Shown: positions 1 through 9,735 of the stretch, in pieces | Layout: each line of letters opens with the position of its first letter | Numbering within the stretch: position 1 is the stretch's first letter | Origin: Trichosporon coremiiforme | Lineage: Eukaryota > Basidiomycota > Tremellomycetes > Trichosporonales > Trichosporonaceae | Direction: 5' to 3' | DNA length: 64,000 bases | Assembly: GCA_039545355.1 (NCBI GenBank) | Contig: BCJJ01000024.1 | Location: forward strand, 372,001 to 436,000 | The notes under the pieces: model-generated | Told to the model about the DNA's origin: nothing | Seen by the model: only the letters and a program-made list of their open reading frames with translations | Databases searched by the model: none | Position numbers and translations under genes: made by a program

Positions 1-1203
1 CCGGGAGTCATGAGCACAAGCGAGTTGTGCGTCAGGTCGACCTCGTACGTGCGCACCGGCCCGGAGTCGAGCTCGGACGGTGTGGGCCGGAGCCGGAACG
101 CACGGGGGACGCCGAGCGACAGACTCGCAATCGTCGGGTACGGCCCAAGGTTTGTCAGTTGGTCCGCGTGGAAGCCGACGCTAGTATGTCAGCTTCTGTC
201 GAAGTTCCATCAGCTGGTTCAATAGCTGAGAGTCAGAGGTGTGAGCACGCTCACAGCTACACTAAAGACAAACGCGCAGCTGATCAGGGTCACTCACGTC
301 GCTGCGGCTCCTTCGTAGCGATTCGCACCGCACATGTTTGCGCGCCACCGACCCCGCCATTCGAGCGGATACCGCGGCACACTATCGAGATACTCGTTGA
401 CCGCGTCTTCCACGAGGAGGGCTGCCTTTTCGAGCTCCGGTGGCATTTTCTGTCTGTCAGCTACGGCTTCAAATGACGGACAGCTGTCTCGTGCGAATTC
501 GAGTGCGACTCACAAAATACTCGACTGGCGCCCCAGAGAGGACATAGTCACGCCAAACACCGAAGACCTTTGGTGTGCGACTGTATGTCGAGCTGGAGTG
601 GTTCGACATGCACTCGCGCCCGTTCAGGAAGAATTTATTGTAGTTCCACTTCGGCGACTCGGCCATCATGACGTGATACAATTGCGCTGCGAATTGCGGG
701 CTGAGCGGGGATTGCAGCATGGCGACAGGGATGCCTGAGGCGTTGATGGCTGCTGGAGTGCCAAGACGTAGTGGGGGGAGCTTCACTGGCTCTGCTCCCA
801 CAGCTAGACGAGGTTTCGGCGCAGACGCTTTCAGGAGGGAAGACCACGCGCCCTTCTGAACCTCGCGGTCGATCTCTGGTAGTGGTTCTGAAGCTTCCGG
901 TGGAGTCGGTCCGCGCGAGGTGGAGCTCGCTTTCGTGCGCTTTGGATTGGGACTGGAGGCAGAGGAGCGCTTCGGCTTCATGAAGAAGTCGATGCCGCGT
1001 TGTCGTTTCCGTCCGTTCGAGCTCTCCGTCGAGCCTTCCCCCGAGCAAGAGCCAGCCATGCCAAGAAGGAGGAGCTCAGCGGCGCGGCTCACGTCGTTGT
1101 TGGCGCGGTCGAGTGCGGCATCATAGTCCTCGAGCGGGTAGGTCGCGGGATCGAGCACATGAATGAGAGATGCAAGTGCTGCGTCGCGCTCCTCATGGCT
1201 CAT
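1..1203 (-). CDS. AlkB-like 2OG-Fe(II) dioxygenase with N-terminal CUE-like domain (3' end off window)
   Basis: Exons run 1203-514, 449-298 and 180-1; the rest of the gene lies beyond the left edge. The start is the ATG at 1203; the 10 codons upstream stay open but begin with GTG. Residues 1-47 look like a CUE/UBA helix bundle. A basic Ser-rich linker contains QRGIDFF (residues 68-74) followed by MKPKR, close to but not matching a PCNA-interaction box. The catalytic double-stranded beta-helix begins near residue 155. Exons 2 and 3 join to give GFHADQ, whose His285 and Asp287 fit the iron-binding HxD motif, followed by a block ending LGVPRAFRLRP that is typical of AlkB relatives. The family oxidatively demethylates alkylated nucleic acid bases with Fe(II) and 2-oxoglutarate. 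The distal iron His, the 2OG-binding Arg and any GRF zinc fingers would lie outside the window. The substrate here is not known. Confidence 0.85.
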
Positions 1204-1967
1204 GGCGTTGGAGTGACATGAAGTCGTCCTCACTTCGCTCCATCGATTGTTGGTCTGACTGTGGACATTGCGGGTGGAGGTGGTTGAGTCAGCTGCGGGG
1301 TGCGTGCCTTTTGTTTGGTTCCGGCTGGGCGATCAGGGCGGGCCGCGTGGCTGTCCCGGCGGCTGGCGGGACCCGGGTGAATCACTCGGCCTATGAGCCT
1401 GAGGTCCAGATGACAGCTCCGGCGAGACACAAGGAGCGGGAAGGGGGAGGTGTCTCACAACATCACAAGAAGAGAACAAGCACATAGCCGGCCATGATGA
1501 CGATGAACAAGGCAGCTGCAAGAGCTTGGCGTGCAACTGGAAAGGTGGAGGGAGACGCTTCTGCGATCTGTTCCACAGGTAGGAACAGTGGGTTTATCCA
1601 GGCTGGGCAGGCTGGTCTGTGCTCATATGAGGCTTTCATTTGACGCCGCTCGCTCGTCGCCCGAAATCGCGACCACCGTATGTTCACGCGTAGCGTGTTC
1701 GTCCAGGGCGGCGTGCCCGATTCAGGCAATGCAGCCAACTCGCTGCATGCCGTTACCGTTCGTACTATCTCCCTCTCCTCCCCTTCCCAGAGACCATCCC
1801 TCTGCCCGTCGCTGAGCTGTCGGTGTCCACCAATTCTTCTAACCTCGAGTTCCCCGCATTCATCTCTCTCTCTCACTCTGCATCGACGACACCATCCTGT
1901 ATCTTGTACCACCCACCTGTAGACACACCCTAGACTTTAAAACAACAGTAAAATTCACACACCCACC
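1204..1967. other. Divergent intergenic region
   Basis: 764 bp between the starts of the AlkB-like gene (-) and the Ssp120-like gene (+). It should hold both promoters. The last 200 bp are CT-rich and end in ACACCCACC just before the ATG at 1968, as expected of a 5' leader. I see no further gene or strong motif. Confidence 0.6.
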
Positions 1968-3117
1968 ATGGCCTTCATCGCACCCCTCCTGCTGGCGACG
2001 ATGGCCCTCGCCCACGGCGGCCACGGCCACGGCGGTGACGACCCGCACGCCGCCGCCGCCAACGACGACTCGCTCGGCTACGCCCAGCGACACGTGAGTC
2101 ACCCCGTTCGTGAGGCTACTAACGTGCAGATGATGTCCGAGCACCACATTGACCAGTTCGACCTGCCTGCCTTCTTCAAGCTGCACGACCTTGACTCGGA
2201 CGGGTTCTGGACGACCGAGGAGATTGCCGCGCTCTACGGACTGAGGCACCACTCGGTCACGGGTGAGGAGAAGAAGACCCCAGATGGACTTGAGGAGCAG
2301 ATCGTCTCTGCTGTCCTTGCCAAGCTCGACAAGAACGGCGACTGTGAGTAGCTTTAAAAAACGTGCCGAAGCTGACCTCTCAGCCAAGATTTCGCTCAAG
2401 GAGTACGTCGCCGGCGGCGTTGACGGTCTCCCGACAATTGGAGACTTCAAGCACCTCGGACACCACTACGACGAGGAGTCGGAGTACTTCCTCCACCACG
2501 AGGAGCTTTACCACAACACTCCCGAGACTCAGACCGACGAGTCGTACACCCACCCGGAGGACATTGAGCACTTCAAGTGTGAGTACGAGCGGAGCGAGAG
2601 CAGCGAGTGCTAGACAGACAGCGGCGTCGGCAAGTTGAGGCGACCAGCGTCGTCAAAGTTCTTTGCAAGCGGCGGCGCACCACTTGCTCCTAATTGTCAC
2701 GCCAGGCACTGCCGAGCCGTGCCTGTTTCTGTCCACTCCTTTCGCAGGCCACCGCTCCGGTTTCACATCATTCGAAACTGACAAGCAGACCACGAGAAGA
2801 TCGAGGCGGAGGAAGACGCGCGCGAGCGTCTCTTCGAGGGTCTGGCCTCCGACGCGGACCTGGGCACAGACCACGTGGCGCAGGACCCGCTCGATGCCCA
2901 CGCGCACGCGGCCGGCGACGGACCGAAAGCGGACAGCGACGAGAGCAAGGCGCACAAGCTCGTCAAGGGCAAGCTGGGCGCTGGATCCCCGAACAGGCTC
3001 GTTGCTGAGGCGACTGGTGGACGGCCGAAGCACAGGCACTCGGACGCTGAGCGGGCGAGGAAGGACGCGCCGTGGAAGTACAGGATGAGGGCGGGTCTGA
3101 GGAGTGATGAGTTCTAA
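1968..3117 (+). CDS. Ssp120/nucleobindin-like secretory-pathway EF-hand protein
   Basis: Exons 1968-2093, 2130-2343, 2384-2578 and 2789-3117 give 287 residues. An N-terminal signal peptide (about 1-15, ending ATMALA) is followed by a short His/Gly-rich stretch. Two EF-hand loops are visible: residues 62-73 (Asp62, Asp64, Asp66, Glu73) and 109-120 (Asp109, Asn111, Asp113, Glu120). A charged C-terminal half ends in SDEF. The segment YAQRHMMSEHHIDQFD, formed across intron 1, matches the Ssp120/nucleobindin group, calcium-binding proteins of the ER-Golgi lumen that work with cargo receptors in budding yeast. SDEF resembles HDEF/HDEL retrieval signals, but its function is inferred. Intron 1 is 36 nt, a multiple of three and free of stops, so retention would keep the frame. 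Intron 3 is 210 nt. Confidence 0.85.
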
Positions 3118-3447
3118 GTCTGACGTGCGGCGCGAAGCACGGAGCGCATGGCTTGTCCTCTACGACGTTGTTGGAGCTGGGACGGGCTCGGAGGGCAATT
3201 CGCTCAAGCCGACTGATCGACCAATCGAGCGGAGAGCGGAGCTGAGGTGAGGGCAGGTTCCCTCATCTGACGGCTGCAGCTCCGCCTCCTCTCTTTCCCA
3301 TCTCACTCCAGGCAAACCCCCAGATATATACTATTCTTGCATGCAGTCATAATCCATTGTTGAAACAGTCTAGTGTCTATAGTCATTACACGCGCCGTGC
3401 GCGGTCTCCACCTATTACCTCTGCTCTAATCTCTACTCTAAAGCGAT
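3118..3447. other. Convergent intergenic region
   Basis: 330 bp between the stop codons of the Ssp120-like gene (+) and the wax synthase-like gene (-). It contains AT-rich stretches around 3320-3440 (for example ATATATACT) suited to 3' end formation on both strands. No gene is seen. Confidence 0.6.
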
Positions 3448-5365
3448 CTACGCAGAAAAAGTCGGCGCGAAAGCATACTTCAAAAGGAAGTCTGCAATCT
3501 TGGGCCCAGCGACGGGCTGCAGGGCATACTGCCCCGCAATACCGGCGTCGAGCCAGGCATCGCCCGCCAAGCGAGAGGTGGCGAAAAGGAATCCCCAAGC
3601 CCAGACGCGGCCCCAGAACCCGCGCACCCTGTACCCCGTGATGTTCTTCCAGGCAACCTCAGCGATACAAGCGAAGGAAGACGCGACGAAGAAACTGCCC
3701 AGGGGGAGGGGGGCGGCGATGGGGTCCAAGAGGAGCGAGCCGAGGGAGTGGAGCAGGCCAGAGTAGAGGAACGAGAGGGGGAAGAGCACGAGCGGGCTGG
3801 CGGGGAGACAGAGCATCTTGGCGGTACAGGACGAGAGGACGATGAACTGGTGCCGGAAAAGCTGGTGCCACCTCCTGCCCCAGAGATCGATGACGCTCTC
3901 CGCCTTCCACGGCTGGTCGAACACGTCCACGTCCCATGCGCTGATCTCCCACCCGAGCGCGAGGAAGACGACGGCCGCGCCGTGGTAACACACGCTGATG
4001 CCCCAGTAGACGGCACTAGCGACACAGCTGAGAACCGAGAAAGCGACGATCACGCGCGGGACAATGATGCCCGTGTGCAGCTGGGGGAGGAGCTCGATGG
4101 ACGTCGAGTCGAGGAAGCGCTTGAGCGCAGACACGCCGTCGACGGCACCGTGGGCGAGAGTGGTCGGCGCCATCTGGCGGATGAGGCTGAAGGCCGTGTC
4201 GAGCACAGTGTAGAAGAAGAGGAAGTACTTGAAGTGTCGGAGAATGGCACCCATGCGCGTCGCGGGACGGGGGCCGACACGGGGCTCGTGACGCTCCAGA
4301 GCGGGCAGGTTGTGCGCCACCTCGTACGGCGTGCGCTCGATCTTGCGGCTGCGCTTGGGCTTGCCGTTCGCCTTGCCGTTCCCGTTGGCGTGGCCGTTAG
4401 CCACCCCGTTCGTGGCAACATTCGCACCATTCGCGCCATTCGCGCCGTTAGCGTGTCCGTTGGCAACTCCGTTCGAGAGCGGCTTGTCGACTCCGGTCAA
4501 ACCCAGAGCTCCACCGTCGCTCGCGTCGATGTCGCCGATGGTGTAGTTCGGGGGACCGGCCATGTGGTCCAGTCCGACCGAGCCCATACGAAGCAGACGC
4601 GAGTTCATGCAAAGGTCGAGGGCTGCGCGCCACTTCGGCCGGGGCGGGTAGTACGGGTCCCTGATGTCGCCGGAGAGGAGGGCGAACTCGGCAGACTTGA
4701 CGGCCAGATGGAGCCAGACGACGTTGAGGGCGCAGTTCCAGATGTTCAGGAGCGGGTCTGGGGTTAGCTTTCGTTCTCGGGGTTGGGGGAGCTGTGCGTG
4801 ACGCTGAGGTCGGAGGTGTGGAGGTGCGGAGGTGCGGAGTTGCGAACTTGTGGGGAGGGTGGAGCGGCGTGCTCCACCACCTGCACCATGCAGTGCACCA
4901 GCGCACTGCACACAGCACAGCGGCACACGGGCGCTGCGCAGAGTGAATGGCGTGCTCTGCTCAGAGGGTGACGCAGCGTCGCCTCTGCATCGCTCGCCCC
5001 CCTTCGCATTCCACACAGACGCGTGACTCACCTGTAAACCGGTACGAGAAGTAGCTCCTCGCCATGAGCATGAGCGCGACAACGCCAGCGGCGAGCCTGA
5101 GCAGCCTGTTGGAACCCTCCTGGCGCTTGCTGCCACGCTCACCCTCCTGCACGAGCAGGAGAGCCTGAACCCAGATCGCAAAGGCGGGGAGGAGGAAGTA
5201 CTCGGCGAGCCGCTGGGGCTGGGCGAGGTCGACACCGCGCAGCGCCGCCTCGTGCACGGGGGCCAGGAGGCCGAAGGGCTTGCTCCACATCTGGACCCAT
5301 CCCGAGGGCGTGAGGAGGGTCGTGTATTCGGTCGCCATTTGGCGAAGGGAGGCGGAGAGATCCAT
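3448..5365 (-). CDS. Wax synthase-domain (MBOAT-type) membrane O-acyltransferase
   Basis: Exons 5365-5032 and 4757-3448 give 547 residues. The ATG at 5365 has a good context (TTCACC before ATG GAT). The protein is rich in hydrophobic spans: one or two near residues 30-110, and a cluster from about 245 to the C terminus. The block LWGRRWHQLFRHQ near residue 400 is the signature of the fungal wax synthase domain; its His is the presumed catalytic residue. Relatives transfer acyl or acetyl groups to alcohols, including terpenoid or sterol-type acceptors. The substrate cannot be read from sequence. Residues about 205-240 are a hydrophilic loop of NG-A repeats (NGANGANGAN-type) followed by a basic KPKRSRK patch, unlike the compact core of the family. 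The single intron is long (274 nt) and GC-rich, with short internal repeats. Confidence 0.82.
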
Positions 5366-7181
5366 GGTGAACCTTGCTGACGGGTTGGTCGGTGGCAAAG
5401 AAAGATTGTTGTGACAAAAGTTGGGAGTATTATGGCCGGGACGGTGACGCCCGCCGCCGCCTGGACTTGGAGCGGACGGTGACGATCCATGACCCGGCGT
5501 TCTGTCCCTGAGTCGCCCGAGTCTTTCACGGCCCGGCCAACTTTATCACCACCCTCAGCGCAGTGAGCAGCGGGCCTTACTCGGGCATGTGACCAGCCAA
5601 GCATTCGCTGCATGCCGAGCGCGCCGTATGGCCGGCACGCAGCGCCGGTTCATGTCAGAGTGCTCGCGTCAGGACAGTCCGGCACCGATAACAAACGCTG
5701 ATAGGTGTAGACATGGCTTCGGATTCCGTCGAATGTCAGTCTGGACCGAACGAACCCAAGCCATGTCGCAGATAGCTCTCGTGGGCCGACCCATGATGGC
5801 CCACGCGCACTCGAGACGCGGCGACGACATCACTTGTTGCTCCGAAACTCCTTCTTGCATTCCGTTCAAGCGACATGACTGGCCAAGTATCGGTCATGAG
5901 AGTCCGCGCAAGACGGCAAAACGCAGCGGTGACTCTTGTCGGCCGCGTCATCAGAGAGATGTGAGACCCCGATGCATTCCGCGTCGTGAGACTGCTTGCC
6001 CGAGGCTAGAATGGCCGACGAAGCAAACCATTCCAAGCGTCTTCGAAGCAAACATGACTTCTCGTTCTTAAACGACGCGCGAGTGTTAGTCCTGTAGGCG
6101 TCCCGGATATCGCAGCATATCGCGACTAGCGCCTCGAAGCATGTCATTGCATCCGAGAGCCTCGAGAGTCGGATCTGAAACGCTAGTCGACTTTGGACCG
6201 AGATCTCGAACTCAATCTTGAAACGAGCGTGAAGATGCTTTAAATGCACTTCTTCCCCTTGCCAGCCTGCACCATACCTCACAAAGGCACACTCTCCTCA
6301 TTCATATACAGCACCTGACATCTCTATAACCGACAGAACACAAGCGACAACTCAGCACGAGGTAGTGCCCATGCGTTGGATCCCATGCGCGCCATGCGGG
6401 GCTCGGGCGCGATCAGGCGCTCCGTAAGGAGTTCAGGTAGTTTTGGACCTGACCTTCGCCTGAGTCATGGCGCGTCCACTGGTCACCCAGAGTGTGCCAG
6501 GATGGTGGCCGCCAAGTGTGCCCGCAGCTAAAAAGGATGCTAGTTAATGAATAGCAGCCGCGCCCCGTCGCGCCGTTGCGAGAGAAGTCACCATACGGTC
6601 GACGGCGTGAACGGCGTAACGGACCGTGCGCCATGCGCTAACTTTTCTCCACGGTCGTCACACCAGGTACTCCGAACAGCCGCAGAAACTGGTCGATGCA
6701 CAATGCTGATTTTGCTCTACTGATCACCTCGCCAGCCAGTCCAGATTCACGACGGAGAGAACTAGCAGTGGGTCAAGTAAGAGGGACAGCACGAAGACAA
6801 GAATACCAAGACCTGCACAGGCCCGACGCCGCCGACGCCCGATCCCACCAAGTCACCTACGTGCCAGCCTAGGCTCTCCAGAGCTCACAGTCCCGCGCCC
6901 GGTCCCAGTGTGCCCAGCGTGCCGTGATCGAGCCGTCACCTCGGCACTGAGTGTCATTGACATCAAGCAACAACCAAGGCTCACCAAGGCTCAACAGGCC
7001 TTAGTCGTCTTCCACTTGCCGGACCCCACCCGCCTCAGTGCAAACTTTCTTCAAGAACGACGGGACAACGACGCTCCGCCTCCCACATCACTTCGAACGA
7101 TACACTAGCGAGCACGAACGAACGGACAAAGTTCCCCAACTAAGAGCGATAACAGGAGCAGGAGCGGCAGAGCGAGGCACG
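5366..7181. other. 1.8-kb divergent intergenic region
   Basis: Lies between the wax synthase-like gene (-) and the RSR1-like gene (+). I find no ORF with codon usage or domains like the neighbours. At 6235-6345 there is a promoter-like stretch (CTTTAAATG, a CT-rich run, CATATAC, CTATAAC, then AACACAAGCGACAACTC) about 840 bp before the RSR1-like start. The first downstream ATG (6371) opens only a very short frame. Confidence 0.5.
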
Positions 7182-8170
7182 ATGCGTATTCTCAAGGTGA
7201 GTTCGTATCGCCCAGGTACAGCGCCAGCTCCCACAACCCCAGAGTAGCAGACATGACCGAATGACCGAGAGATAAGATCTGCAATCACGCATAGAGGAAC
7301 GGCTCGCTGACGCTCACCGCAGTGCGCTGTGATGGGTTCCGGCGGCGTGGGCAAGACGGCCCTGACGTGCCGGTTCGTGAATGGAGAGTACATCGAGACG
7401 TATGACCCAACGCGTGAGTTCTGCTTCTGGGTGGTGCTGACGTCAAGTTGAGGATTCGTGTGCGTATCGCCCCATACTCCCCCAGCTCTCCGTAGTCCGC
7501 TGAATAATGGGGGAAGGGCATAGGAAAGAGATGCCCGATAAGGAGCTCCTGGGCCCCTCGGCCGCTCGGCAACCTCGGCGCTGACAACAGACCGAAAGCA
7601 GTTCATGGTCGACGGCCAAGCCGTCATCCTCGAAGTGCTCGATACAGCCGGCATAGACCAGTACCTCGCCCTACACGACTTGTTCATGCGCGAAAGTGAT
7701 GGTTTCATCCTAGTGTTTTCGTGAGTATGACTTTCCATCAAAGTGTCTGAGTGAAAGAGCAGGGATAGAGAAGAGTAGAGCTGGAATAACTCGCTGACGC
7801 CAGACTCCTGTCGAAGGAGAGTTTCGACGACGTCGTGCGCACGCGTGACCAGATCCTGCGCTTGAAGCAGGAAGATCTCGTGCCGATGGTCATTGTTGGT
7901 AGTGAGTCAATTCTCACCCTATCACCCCCCTAAACCCGCTGACGTTCAGACAAGTGTGATCTGACAGCCGACCGTGTCCTGCCCCCACAGCTGGGCGAAC
8001 AACTCGCTGCCCAGGCAGATGGAGTCTACCTCGAAACAAGCGCCAGGAACAACGTGAATGTGATGCGCGTGTTTCACGAGGTTGTGCGGCAGATGAGACT
8101 GCACCCGACGCGGGATATGAAGGAGCGCGAGGCTAGGCGGAAGAAGCACAAGAAGTGTGTCATCTTGTAG
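7182..8170 (+). CDS. RSR1: Rsr1/Bud1-like Ras-family small GTPase
   Basis: Exons 7182-7196, 7323-7413, 7448-7459, 7591-7720, 7804-7901 and 7950-8170 give 188 residues that align with Ras numbering without a gap through residue 119. The P-loop is GSGGVGKT (10-17), the effector segment YDPTLEDSYRKQ (32-43), switch [10 protein letters not shown] (57-64) and the base-recognition motif NKCD (116-119). A polybasic tail RRKKHKK leads into the CAAX box CVIL, which predicts geranylgeranylation and membrane anchoring. Ile61 replaces the Ras Gln and is shared with Rsr1 rather than Ras, hence the family call. Rsr1 marks sites of polarised growth and budding upstream of Cdc42. The third exon is only 12 nt and supplies the effector loop; without it residues 36-40 are lost. 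The symbol is inferred by family resemblance; another Rap-like Ras relative is possible. Confidence 0.87.
7448..7459 (+). other. RSR1: 12-nt microexon encoding the Ras effector loop
   Basis: TTGAGGATTCGT lies between an acceptor after GCTGACGTCAAG and a donor GTGCGT. With one base from the upstream exon and two from the downstream exon it encodes L36-E37-D38-S39-Y40. Skipping it keeps the frame but yields PT-H-RKQ, lacking the conserved effector core. Confidence 0.85.
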
Positions 8171-8412
8171 CATCCACGCGACAAAGAGCACGAAGCAAGG
8201 CTGAGCCTGAAGGACAGAGACGAGGCCGAGAGCTGTTGTGAGAAGCGAAAGGACTGTCGATAGGATTTAGTAACGAATCATGATTAGAATAACGACCTGG
8301 AAACCTTGGTAGCAGTAGAGCGTCAGAGCGGTCCAAAAGCTGCTGGGTAATCATAACATCGTGATGCGTCACAACAACTCTGCCTCCGGCAAGAAACCTC
8401 CTAGGCGCAAGC

Positions 8413-9520
8413 TCACGGCTTGCACGCCTCCTCCATGGCGCCGACGGCCTGGGCGAGCTTGTCGCTCGAGACGAGGAGAAGGCGTCCAAACTGCTCGACG
8501 CCGAACGACTCGTCGTCGCGCGGCGGCGCCGTCTTGAGCGGGTACGAGTGGACGGCCTCTGCGCGCGAGTCGATCATCTCCTCCTCGGGGTGGTACGTGA
8601 ATGATCCGGCCGCGAGACCGCCGGGGTTCTGGCTGCCCTTCTTCTTCTTATTCGTCGCGCTGGGGAGTCAGCTAAAGTGGCAGGCGTAATGAAGCTGGGG
8701 AGAACTCACGACTGGTCAAACTCGAGTCCCGTCGCCTCCTCGGCTCCCTCGAGCTTGTACCCCCGTCCCCAGAGGATGTAGTGCGTGAAACCGGCCGAGG
8801 ACAGCTCCTCACCCAGCATCTTGTAGAGAGGCGGGATCAGCGGCAGCGGGAGGTTGAGCATGCGCATGGAGAAAAGGAGGGCGGGCTTGGACGAGCCATC
8901 CGTCAGCGCCGACTTAATGGCCGCCGGCGGGGCGGTCGAGAGGAAGTAGTCGATCAGCGGCTTGAGAGCTGGGTTGTTCTGCATGTTAGCTGAGCTGTTG
9001 CATGAGACGTCCTCCAGCTCTCAGGACTCACCTGGCATTTCCTGACGTCGATAGCCGCCAGCATTCCCCACGGGTCGCTCTCCTCGCCGTCCGTCTTGAT
9101 CGTGGAGCCGGCCTTCAGTCGGGTTCCCTCGGCCAGGATCAGGTCGGCGAGCTGGTGGACGTCGATGAGATGGTCATCGTGGCTCAGAGTTTGACGAAGA
9201 AGACGCTTGATGGCGATCCTGAATGTCAGATTGAGATTCCAGAACTTGAATCTACACGTACTGGTCAACGTCCGGGTTGAGGTTGTAGAAGTCAAAGTCG
9301 ACATTGATCATGCTCTTGCCCGGTTAGTTACTCCACGGCAGGAGGAGCTTCGCCAACTCACGACGTCGGAACCGTCGCTCTCGTCGCCCTCGTCATCTCG
9401 GGGAGCGGCCTTGCGCTTCACACTCGTTCCAACGGGCACGGCAGACAGCTGGGGGTTGGGCATCTTGGGTTCAGGTCGATAGTTGACAATTTCAGAAGCC
9501 ATCGCGATCGGTGAACTCAT
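8413..9520 (-). CDS. BCP1: Bcp1/BCCIP family nuclear chaperone
   Basis: Exons 9520-9362, 9314-9262, 9218-9032, 8978-8710 and 8659-8413 give 304 residues. After an acidic, low-complexity N terminus (RDDEGDESDGSDV), the BCCIP domain starts at about residue 54 (INVDFDFYNLNPDVD) and continues with LADLILAEG, KTDGEESDPWG, a Leu/Pro-rich RMLNLPLPLIPPLYKML block and the YHPEEE region to the C terminus. Yeast Bcp1 is an essential nuclear protein that escorts ribosomal protein Rpl23 and aids nuclear export; animal BCCIP binds BRCA2 and p21. The start is the ATG at 9520; an extension upstream begins with TTG. It is convergent with the RSR1-like gene (242 bp between stops) and divergent from DDB1 (215 bp between starts). 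Confidence 0.94.
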
Positions 9521-9735
9521 CTTGGTAGCAGCCAAGATTTGGCGTCACGTGATGGTGACGATCGCGACCTCCACATGCCTGGCGTCATAGAGGCGGGCGA
9601 CTACGACTGCATGGGCTCGGGGGGTCGGTCTTAATCTACTATCTCACCGCCCAGAGGACCTTCGATGGCTTGGACGCTGGCTGTCGACGCACAAGGAGGA
9701 ATTCTCACGTGGAACGACTTCGCGACCACACCATC
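9521..9735. promoter_or_regulatory. Compact bidirectional BCP1/DDB1 promoter with TCACGTGA
   Basis: Only 215 bp separate the BCP1 and DDB1 start codons, so one region must serve both. It contains the palindrome TCACGTGA at 9545-9552, an extended E-box of the kind bound by fungal bHLH factors such as Cbf1. Binding is inferred from the motif only. Confidence 0.5.

Noticed and set aside
3748..4767. 339-codon open frame on + opposite the wax synthase-like gene
   Set aside because: Mirror frame of a conserved membrane enzyme; it has no domain of its own.
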